Shown here: piece by piece, positions 14,355 to 19,835 of the stretch
Layout: each line of letters opens with the position of its first letter
Position numbering within the stretch: the stretch's first letter is position 1
Assembly: GCA_017559885.1 (NCBI GenBank)
Contig: JAFYQN010000184.1
Location: forward strand, 1-20,803
Reading direction: 5' to 3'
DNA: 20,803 nucleotides
Source: Clostridia bacterium
GTDB taxonomy: Bacteria > Bacillota > Clostridia > Oscillospirales > Acutalibacteraceae
Notes under the pieces: generated by a model
What the model was told of the DNA's origin: nothing
Database searches by the model: none
Seen by the model: only the letters and a program-made list of their open reading frames with translations
Made by a program: the position numbers and the translations under genes

Positions 14355-15275
14355 ATGAGATATGTTTTTTATATCAATCCAATAGCAGGTAAAGGCATAG
14401 CGCAAAAAAATATAATTGACTCTATCAAGAATTATTTTGCCGATAAAGCAGAGGACTTTAAAATACATATTACGACCGCTATAGGCGACGCAAAACAAGC
14501 AGCAAAACGCGAGGCCGAAACGGGCGACATAATTCGTATGTTTGCCTGCGGTGGCGAGGGTACTGTGTTCGAGGTGCTTAACGGTATAGCAGGGCATAGC
14601 AATGTAGAACTTGGCGTTATTCCTTGCGGTTCGGCAAACGACTTTTTAAAGTTTTTTGAAAGTCGCGACAGTTTTCTTAACATCGACGAGCAAATTGATG
14701 GCGAAGTTATATCCATGGATTTAATTAAAGCGGGAGATAACTATTGCCTTAACGGTTGCTCGGTTGGTATGGATGCCGTGGTTGCGCGCGATATGTCTAT
14801 CTTTAAAAAGTGGCCGGCGGTTTCTGGACCGCTTGCGTATAATCTTGCTATTGTAAAAACCTTTTTAGGCAAACTTGGAATTACTGCCGATATATCGGTT
14901 GACGGTGAAACGCCAGAGTGTAAGACATGTTTATTTGCAGTTATTGCAAATGCTCCGTACTATGGCGGCGGTTATAAGGGCGCGCCCGAGGCAGTGCCGT
15001 ATGACAACAAACTTGATTTTACTTTGGTAGATAAAATATCAAAACTTAAAATACTTAGTTTTTTAGGCATTTATAAAAAAGGCGAACACAAAAAACTTGA
15101 TTGTTGCACGCTTAAAAACTGCACAAGTATGGAGTTTAAATCAGAAAAGCCAATCCCCGTAAATCTTGACGGTGAGATAATAGAAACCAAATCTATGAAA
15201 TTTGAACTTGAAAAAAATGCGGTAAAATTTGTCGTACCAAAGGGTGTAGTGAGAAAACTGTTAATAAAAGTTTAA
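14355..15275 (+). CDS. Diacylglycerol/lipid kinase family protein (DagK-like) with GGEGT motif
   Basis: The 306 residues match the soluble DagK/sphingosine-kinase family, which phosphorylates diacylglycerol or related lipids at the membrane face. Visible landmarks are YVFYINPIAGKG (about 3-14), CGGEGTVFEVLNG (65-77), VIPCGSANDFLKFF (88-101), NGCSVGMDA and the late VNLDGE loop. The nucleotide-binding motif is normally GGDGT; here the Asp is Glu (residue 68). This conservative change is unusual and could alter activity. The start lies three bases after the methyltransferase stop, with AAAGGAAT at about 14340. No signal peptide or membrane helix is present. The lipid substrate is unproven. Confidence 0.85.
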   Translation: MRYVFYINPIAGKGIAQKNIIDSIKNYFADKAEDFKIHITTAIGDAKQAAKREAETGDIIRMFACGGEGTVFEVLNGIAGHSNVELGVIPCGSANDFLKFFESRDSFLNIDEQIDGEVISMDLIKAGDNYCLNGCSVGMDAVVARDMSIFKKWPAVSGPLAYNLAIVKTFLGKLGITADISVDGETPECKTCLFAVIANAPYYGGGYKGAPEAVPYDNKLDFTLVDKISKLKILSFLGIYKKGEHKKLDCCTLKNCTSMEFKSEKPIPVNLDGEIIETKSMKFELEKNAVKFVVPKGVVRKLLIKV

Positions 15276-15291
15276 ATGTTTTGACTCTTAC

Positions 15292-15319
15292 TTGATTTTT
15301 AAATTTTATTGGATATAAT
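15292..15319 (+). promoter_or_regulatory. Sigma-A-type promoter for groES-groEL
   Basis: TTGATT (15292-15297), a 16-base spacer and a perfect TATAAT (15314-15319), the same box sequences and spacing as at the hup promoter. The expected start is near 15326. No CIRCE inverted repeat (TTAGCACTC-N9-GAGTGCTAA) is present anywhere in 15276-15364. Confidence 0.8.
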
Positions 15320-15333
15320 TAGTAATATATTTG

Positions 15334-15346
15334 ACTGCAAAGCAGT
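15334..15346 (+). promoter_or_regulatory. Short perfect hairpin in the groES leader
   Basis: ACTGC-AAA-GCAGT is a 5-bp stem with a three-base loop between the predicted transcription start and the AAAAGGAG ribosome site (15348-15355). It could be a 5' mRNA stabiliser or a small operator; a function is not shown. Confidence 0.35.
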
Positions 15347-15364
15347 GAAAAGGAGATTTTTATT

Positions 15365-15649
15365 ATGACAATTAAACCATTGGCTGACAATGTTGTAATA
15401 AAAGCAACAGCAGCAGAAGAAACAACCAAAAGCGGTATAGTGCTTACATCCGCTTCTAAAGAAAAACCTCAAATTTCCGAGGTCGTAGCAGTAGGTCCCG
15501 GCGGTATGGTAGACGGCAAAGAAGTTACTATGACCGTAAAACCGGGTGACAAGGTTATTGCCGCTAAATATTCAGGCACCGATATAAAGATTGACAATGA
15601 AGAATATACAGTTTTACATCTTTCGGATATTCTTGCAATAGTTGAATAA
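15365..15649 (+). CDS. groES: Co-chaperonin GroES (Hsp10)
   Basis: GroES forms the seven-subunit lid of the GroEL chamber. The 94 residues match the family: MTIKPLADNVVIKA, the mobile loop EETTKSGIVL (about 18-27) that contacts GroEL, VVAVGPGG, PGDKVIAAKYSGTDIK and the C-terminal EEYTVLHLSDILAIVE. ATG 15365 follows AAAAGGAG (15348-15355). groEL starts 15 bases after the stop, in the usual groESL operon. Confidence 0.98.
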   Translation: MTIKPLADNVVIKATAAEETTKSGIVLTSASKEKPQISEVVAVGPGGMVDGKEVTMTVKPGDKVIAAKYSGTDIKIDNEEYTVLHLSDILAIVE

Positions 15650-15664
15650 TGGAGGTCTTTTACT

Positions 15665-17305
15665 ATGGCAAAAAATATTATTTTTGGTGAAGAAGCGCGC
15701 AAGTCACTTCAAACAGGTGTTGATAAACTTGCTAACGCTGTTAAGGTAACACTTGGTCCTAAGGGTAGAAACGTTGTTCTCGATAAAAAATACGGTTCAC
15801 CCCTTATCACAAACGACGGTGTAACCATTGCTAAAGAAATTGAACTTGAAGATGCTTTTGAAAATATGGGCGCACAGCTTGTAAAAGAGGTATCTGTTAA
15901 AACAAACGATGCCGCAGGTGATGGTACAACTACCGCAACCGTACTCGCACAGGCACTCATTAACGAAGGCATGAAAAACGTTGCAGCAGGCGCAAACCCA
16001 ATGGTAGTTAAAAAGGGTATTAAAAATGCAGTTGATACCGCTATCGCTTCTATTATAGAAAACTCTAAAAAGGTTTCAGGTACCGACGATATTGCTCGAG
16101 TTGCTACTGTATCATCGGGCGATGCGCAAATCGGTTCGCTTATTGCCGAAGCAATGGAAAAGGTTTCTGCCGATGGTGTTATCACTGTTGAAGAGTCAAA
16201 GACCGCCGAAACCTATTCGGAAGTTGTTGAGGGTATGCAGTTTGACCGTGGTTACATTACACCTTATATGGTAACCGATACCGATAAGATGGAAGCCGTT
16301 ATCGATGACGCGTTTATTCTTATCACCGATAAAAAGATTGCAAACATTCAAGAGATTTTGCCACTTCTTGAGCAAATTGTTCAGTCGGGTAAAAAGTTGG
16401 TTATCGTTGCCGAGGATATCGAGGGCGAAGCTCTCTCAACACTTATCGTTAACAAATTGCGCGGTACATTTACCTGCGTTGCAGTAAAAGCACCCGGTTT
16501 TGGTGACCGTCGTAAAGAAATGCTTCGTGATATTGCTATCCTTACAGGTGGCGAAGTTATTACCGAAGAGTTGGGTCTTGAACTTAAAGATGCAAGCGTA
16601 ATGCAACTTGGTCGCGCTCGTCAGGTGAAGGTTACAAAGGAAAATACCGTTATTGTTGATGGCGCAGGCGACAAAAATGCAATCAAAGACCGCGTAGCTC
16701 AAATTAGAAATGAAATCGCTATTACCACAAGCGAGTTTGACCGTGAAAAACTAACAGAGCGTCTTGCAAAACTTGCAGGCGGTGTTGCTGTTATCAAGGT
16801 TGGCGCAGCTACCGAGATTGAAATGAAAGATAAAAAGCTTCGCATAGAAGATGCTCTTGCCGCTACAAAAGCCGCAGTTGAAGAGGGCATCGTAGCAGGC
16901 GGCGGCGTAGCGCTTCTTAACGCTATGCCTGCAGTAGCAGAACTTGCAAGCAAAACCGAGGGTGACGAAAAGACAGGTGTTAACATAGTTCTCAAGTCTT
17001 TGGAAGCACCAATCCGTCAGATTGCTTATAACGCAGGTATTGAAGGTTCGGTTATTATTGACAAGATTTTAAATAGCGGCAAGGTTAATTACGGCTTTGA
17101 CGCATATAACGAAACCTACACCGATATGATAGACGCAGGTATCGTAGATCCTACAAAGGTTACACGTTCTGCGCTTGAAAATGCGGCTTCAGTTGCCGCA
17201 ATGGTGCTTACAACCGAAAGTCTTGTTGCCGACAAACCCGAAGACGTAGCCGCAGCAAACGCAGCAGCTGCTGCAGCCGCAGCCGCTGGTGGCGGTATGT
17301 ATTAA
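15665..17305 (+). CDS. groEL: Chaperonin GroEL (Hsp60)
   Basis: GroEL folds proteins in an ATP-driven double-ring chamber. The full 546 residues are present. The ATP-site residues are in place: TLGPKGRNV (29-37), TNDGVTIAKEI with Asp51, and AGDGTTTATVLAQ with Asp86. The apical domain follows, then the second equatorial half with GIVAGGGVALL and the acidic DALAATKAA. The tail is alanine-rich and ends GGGMY, a normal GroEL end rather than a repeat expansion. GGAGG (15651-15655) precedes ATG 15665. A terminator directly follows. Confidence 0.99.
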   Translation: MAKNIIFGEEARKSLQTGVDKLANAVKVTLGPKGRNVVLDKKYGSPLITNDGVTIAKEIELEDAFENMGAQLVKEVSVKTNDAAGDGTTTATVLAQALINEGMKNVAAGANPMVVKKGIKNAVDTAIASIIENSKKVSGTDDIARVATVSSGDAQIGSLIAEAMEKVSADGVITVEESKTAETYSEVVEGMQFDRGYITPYMVTDTDKMEAVIDDAFILITDKKIANIQEILPLLEQIVQSGKKLVIVAEDIEGEALSTLIVNKLRGTFTCVAVKAPGFGDRRKEMLRDIAILTGGEVITEELGLELKDASVMQLGRARQVKVTKENTVIVDGAGDKNAIKDRVAQIRNEIAITTSEFDREKLTERLAKLAGGVAVIKVGAATEIEMKDKKLRIEDALAATKAAVEEGIVAGGGVALLNAMPAVAELASKTEGDEKTGVNIVLKSLEAPIRQIAYNAGIEGSVIIDKILNSGKVNYGFDAYNETYTDMIDAGIVDPTKVTRSALENAASVAAMVLTTESLVADKPEDVAAANAAAAAAAAAGGGMY

Positions 17306-17315
17306 TAAGACCCCA

Positions 17316-17349
17316 AAAGCGTTCGATAAATTCGGGCGCTTTATTTTTT
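17316..17349 (+). terminator. Intrinsic terminator after groEL
   Basis: AAAGCGTTCGA (17316-17326) pairs with TCGGGCGCTTT (17332-17342) over 11 positions, including two U-G pairs, around a TAAAT loop. ATTTTTT follows (17343-17349). Confidence 0.88.
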
Positions 17350-17351
17350 AC

Positions 17352-17380
17352 TTGAAAATTGTATAAATATATGTTAGATT
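17352..17380 (+). promoter_or_regulatory. Sigma-A-type promoter for the ThrE-type exporter pair
   Basis: TTGAAA (17352-17357), a 17-base spacer and TAGATT (17375-17380), just downstream of the groEL terminator. The ribosome site AAGGATGG lies about 10 bases later, so the leader is very short. Confidence 0.55.
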
Positions 17381-17405
17381 ATTTGAGCGTAAGGATGGTG
17401 AAATT

Positions 17406-18179
17406 ATGACACTTACAAAAGGCGATGAATATAAATTGCTTCATCTACTGCTTGATATGGGCGAAATGATGTATTGTTCGGGCGGCGAGGTTCGTCGTGT
17501 GGAAAACACAATATCGCTTATGGGCAAGGCGTACGGCGCGGTTGAAACAAGCGTAATGGTAATTACCGCAAGTATTATAGTTACTATGAAATTTGCCGAC
17601 GGTAACCTCGTTACCGAAACTCGTCGTATTGCAAGCGCGGGCGGTAACCGATTGTGGCGACTTGAACGTCTTAACGCTTTAAGCCGTAAATGTTGCGAAG
17701 AACCGCTTGAAATTGAGCAACTTGAAGTAGAAATTAAAAATTGCAAGGAACCGATGAATTTGTTTAAATTCTGTTTTGGTTCGTCATTAGCCGCAGGCGC
17801 GTTTGCAGTCTTTTTTGGCGGCAATATCTATGACGGCATTTTTGCCGCTTTGGTTGCGTTGTTGATATGTTTCTTCCAACGTAAACTATCAAAGATATTT
17901 CCAAACAATATAATATTTAATTTGGTATGTTCTTTTGTGGTGGGCGTTTTAATTTCACTTAGCGCAAAGTTTATACCCTTTATAAATGCCGATATGATTA
18001 TGGTCGGTGTTATAATGTTGCTAATCCCCGGTATTGCATTTACCAATTCCGTACGAGACGTTTTGGTGGGCGATACCATATCGGGCATAATGCGCCTTAT
18101 TGAAAGTTTGCTTTGGGCGGCAGGTCTTGCCATTGGATTTATGCTTGCGATTTTTTTGGTGGGGGGAATTGCAATATGA
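17406..18179 (+). CDS. Threonine/serine exporter, ThrE N-terminal-type subunit (DUF1212)
   Basis: ThrE proteins export threonine and serine. In many Firmicutes the single Corynebacterium-type protein is split in two, as here. The 257 residues start with a cytoplasmic domain of about 115 residues containing the family signature MYCSGGEVRRVENTISLMGKAYG (about 19-41) and ASIIVTMKFADGN. About five hydrophobic segments follow, from residue 120 to the end, including FGSSLAAGAFAVFFGGNIYDG and MIMVGVIMLLIPGIAFTNSVRD, the usual conserved loop. It ends in an ATGA overlap with the next gene, implying coupled translation and probably one complex. The transported substrate is inferred from the family only. 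Confidence 0.87.
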   Translation: MTLTKGDEYKLLHLLLDMGEMMYCSGGEVRRVENTISLMGKAYGAVETSVMVITASIIVTMKFADGNLVTETRRIASAGGNRLWRLERLNALSRKCCEEPLEIEQLEVEIKNCKEPMNLFKFCFGSSLAAGAFAVFFGGNIYDGIFAALVALLICFFQRKLSKIFPNNIIFNLVCSFVVGVLISLSAKFIPFINADMIMVGVIMLLIPGIAFTNSVRDVLVGDTISGIMRLIESLLWAAGLAIGFMLAIFLVGGIAI

Positions 18180-18640
18180 ACGATATGACCACTACTCAAA
18201 TCATAGTCCAACTTATAACAGGTATGTTGGGTTCGCTCGGCTTTTCATTGTTGTTTGGTCTCAGAAAGCGTTATCTTGTCAGTGCGGCGTTTGGCGGATT
18301 CCTTAATTGGGGACTATATCTTCTTGGAATGCATTGGTGGGGCTCTATATTCTTTGCAGGGCTTTTAGCGTCGGCTGCCAGCGCTCTTTATAGTGAAGTT
18401 ATGGCGCGTGTTCAAAAAGCTCCGTCAACCTTATTCTTTATAACCTCGGTTATACCGCTTATACCCGGAAGCACGTTGTATTACGCTTGCAGTAACGCGG
18501 TAGTCAGTAACTGGGAACAGGCAAAATACTTTGCAAACAGAACCCTTCAATATTCGCTTGCGATAGCGGCAGGCGCTTGTATTATATGGGCGATAACCTT
18601 TACGATTGAAAACGTAAAAAGACATAAAAAATCAAAATAA
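18176..18640 (+). CDS. Threonine/serine exporter, ThrE C-terminal-type subunit (DUF3815)
   Basis: This 154-residue protein is almost entirely hydrophobic, with about five membrane segments. It matches the second half of split ThrE: an IIVQLITGMLGSLGFSLLFGLRKR N-terminus, a GGFLNWGLYLL helix and the SVIPLIPGSTLYYA motif (about residues 93-106), which mirrors the LIPG loop of the partner. The start is ATG 18176, overlapping the upstream stop by four bases (ATGA), with a G-rich site (GGGGGG) about nine bases upstream. An in-frame ATG at 18113 lies in the middle of the partner gene and is rejected. Probably forms the exporter with the upstream protein. Confidence 0.85.
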   Translation: MNDMTTTQIIVQLITGMLGSLGFSLLFGLRKRYLVSAAFGGFLNWGLYLLGMHWWGSIFFAGLLASAASALYSEVMARVQKAPSTLFFITSVIPLIPGSTLYYACSNAVVSNWEQAKYFANRTLQYSLAIAAGACIIWAITFTIENVKRHKKSK

Positions 18641-18643
18641 AAA

Positions 18644-18689
18644 AACACCCTTATTTGTCGTAAAAAAACTGTTGACAAATAGGGGTGTT
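18644..18689. repeat. 16-bp inverted repeat between the exporter gene and rpsL, overlapping the rpsL -35 box
   Basis: AACACCCTTATTTGTC (18644-18659) and GACAAATAGGGGTGTT (18674-18689) pair over 16 positions with a single T-G pair and a 14-base loop. On the + strand no clean U-tract follows (GGTGTTATTATATG). On the - strand the stem is followed by TTTTTTATTTTG, so it would be a good terminator for leftward transcription. It may terminate the exporter transcript weakly, or act as a DNA operator. Confidence 0.75.
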
Positions 18690-18700
18690 GGTGTTATTAT
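18672..18700 (+). promoter_or_regulatory. Strong sigma-A promoter for rpsL-rpsG-fusA
   Basis: A perfect TTGACA (18672-18677), a 17-base spacer and TATTAT (18695-18700); expected start near 18707. The -35 box and most of the spacer are the 3' arm of the inverted repeat at 18644-18689. Confidence 0.82.
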
Positions 18701-18711
18701 ATGATAGCGTG

Positions 18712-18731
18712 CGAAACTGTGCGTAGTTTCG
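18712..18731 (+). promoter_or_regulatory. Hairpin at the 5' end of the rpsL leader
   Basis: CGAAACT (18712-18718) and AGTTTCG (18725-18731) form a perfect 7-bp stem around GTGCGT, extendable by one G-U pair. It would start about five bases into the predicted mRNA. It may protect the 5' end or bind a regulator; a function is not shown. Confidence 0.45.
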
Positions 18732-18767
18732 TCGTGTCTATTTTTTAAAGAAAGGAGATAGTGAATA

Positions 18768-19190
18768 GTGCCTACCTTTAACCAATTAGTTCGTAGCGGT
18801 CGTGAAACCGTTGAAAAGAAAGCTAAGGCCCCTGCACTCTTAAAGGGTTACAACTCTATGAAGCGCAACCTTACCGACAACGATTCACCGCAGAAACGCG
18901 GCGTATGCACTGCTGTTAAGACTTCTACACCTAAGAAGCCAAACTCTGCTCTTCGTAAGATCGCCAGAGTACGTCTTTCAAACGGCATCGAAGTTTCAGC
19001 ATACATCCCCGGCATCGGTCACAACTTGCAAGAACACTCTGTAGTTCTTATCCGTGGCGGACGTGTTAAGGACCTTCCTGGTGTGCGTTACCACATCATC
19101 AGAGGTACACTTGATACACAGGGTGTAGCTAACAGAATGCAAAGTCGTTCCAAGTATGGCGCAAAGCGTCCTAAAGCAGGTGCGAAATAA
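18768..19190 (+). CDS. rpsL: 30S ribosomal protein S12
   Basis: S12 sits at the decoding centre and controls translational accuracy. The 140 residues match the long Gram-positive form: MPTFNQLVR, QKRGVC, TSTPKKPNSALRKIARVRLSNG, GHNLQEHSVVLIRGGRVKDLPGVRYHIIRGTLDT and a basic tail. The lysines at the sites linked to streptomycin resistance (K56 in PKKPNS and K101 in GRVKDLPG) are wild type. The start is GTG at 18768, with AAAGGAG about 10 bases upstream; no ATG precedes the conserved N-terminus. Codon use is optimised. In many Clostridia rpoC lies upstream; here the exporter gene does. Confidence 0.98.
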   Translation: MPTFNQLVRSGRETVEKKAKAPALLKGYNSMKRNLTDNDSPQKRGVCTAVKTSTPKKPNSALRKIARVRLSNGIEVSAYIPGIGHNLQEHSVVLIRGGRVKDLPGVRYHIIRGTLDTQGVANRMQSRSKYGAKRPKAGAK

Positions 19191-19197
19191 TTTTTTT

Positions 19198-19253
19198 AGA
19201 GAATAGACAATCTCTGCTGAAAACCGGCAGACTTTATATAATATATTAAGTCT
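19198..19253 (+). promoter_or_regulatory. Hairpin-rich rpsL-rpsG intercistronic region (133 bases), possible S7 control site
   Basis: Three stems can form. The first is AGAGA/TCTCT (19198-19202 with 19211-19215). The second is CTGCTG/CCGGCAG-like (19214-19219 with 19225-19230, one U-G). The third is AGACTT/AAGTCT (19229-19234 with 19248-19253), continued by four A-U pairs after a T-T mismatch. The remaining bases up to 19308 hold a perfect ATGATATCAT palindrome (19292-19301). In E. coli the S12-S7 gap is the S7 autoregulatory site; whether that holds here is inference. Confidence 0.4.
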
Positions 19254-19323
19254 TGTTTGGTGTTAACGGGAATTTGTCAACTCGAGTACCTATGATATCA
19301 TTCCTATGAAGGAGGGAAGTACA

Positions 19324-19794
19324 ATGCCAAGAAGAGGCTTTATTGCAAAACGTGATGTATTGCCAGATCCTATCTACAATTCAAAGAAGGTTACTCGCCT
19401 TATCAACAACATTATGCTTGACGGTAAGAAGGGTGTAGCTCAAAAGATAGTTTACGGCGCTTTTGACATCATTAGTGAAAAAACAGGTAAGGATCCACTC
19501 GAAGTGTTCGACGCAGCTATGGAAAACATTATGCCACAGCTCGAATGTAAGGCAGTTCGTAAGGGTGGTGCCACATATCAGGTACCATTTGAGGTTCGTC
19601 CTGAAAGAAAGCAGACTCTCGCGCTACGTTGGCTTACAATGTTCAGCCGTCAGCGTTCAGAGCGCACAATGAAAGAACGTCTTGCAAACGAAATTATCGA
19701 TGCTACTAACGGCTTAGGTAATGCAGTTAAAAGACGTGAAGAAATGCACAGAACAGCAGAAGCAAACAAGGCTTTTGCTCATTACAGATGGTAA
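19324..19794 (+). CDS. rpsG: 30S ribosomal protein S7
   Basis: S7 is a primary binder of the 16S rRNA 3' major domain and starts head assembly. The 156 residues match the family exactly: MPRRGFIAKRDVLPDPIYNSK, INNIMLDGKKGVAQKIVYGA, VRKGGATYQVPFEVRPERKQTLALRWL and the C-terminal KRREEMHRTAEANKAFAHYRW. ATG 19324 has AAGGAGGG at 19309-19316. An in-frame ATG at 19306 would place the ribosome site inside the coding sequence and is rejected. Codons are optimised, as in rpsL and fusA. Confidence 0.98.
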   Translation: MPRRGFIAKRDVLPDPIYNSKKVTRLINNIMLDGKKGVAQKIVYGAFDIISEKTGKDPLEVFDAAMENIMPQLECKAVRKGGATYQVPFEVRPERKQTLALRWLTMFSRQRSERTMKERLANEIIDATNGLGNAVKRREEMHRTAEANKAFAHYRW

Positions 19795-19805
19795 TTTGTT
19801 AAAGA

Positions 19806-19822
19806 CCGCGTGATACACGCGG
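19806..19822 (+). promoter_or_regulatory. GC-rich hairpin just before the fusA ribosome site
   Basis: CCGCGTG-ATA-CACGCGG is a perfect 7-bp stem with a three-base loop in the 41-base rpsG-fusA gap, two bases before GGAGG (19825-19829). No U-tract follows, so it is not an intrinsic terminator. It could stabilise the downstream mRNA, be a processing site, or tune fusA translation. Confidence 0.5.
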
Positions 19823-19835
19823 ATGGAGGTTAAAC

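Noticed and set aside
14019..14597. Long open frame on the - strand (192 codons) across the methyltransferase-kinase junction
   Set aside because: It lies opposite two well-supported genes, has no ribosome site or recognisable domain, and is a shadow frame. The same applies to the 158-codon frame at 15709-16185 opposite groEL.
15285..15298. Possible CtsR-like direct repeat before groES (TTTGACT then CTTGATT)
   Set aside because: The spacing is four bases rather than the three of the CtsR consensus and the second heptad is poor; the second element is simply the promoter -35 box.
15334..15346. ACTGC-AAA-GCAGT as a CIRCE variant
   Set aside because: The arm sequence and the spacing (3 rather than 9 bases) are unrelated to CIRCE.
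17245..17302. Repetitive GCA/GCT/GCC alanine run at the groEL 3' end
   Set aside because: It encodes the ordinary Ala-rich, GGM-type C-terminal tail of GroEL, not a separate repeat element.
19229..19253. AT-rich hairpin between rpsL and rpsG as a terminator, or its TATAAT as a promoter
   Set aside because: No U-tract follows the stem, and no -35 box lies at a usable distance from TATAAT. It is better described as intercistronic mRNA structure.
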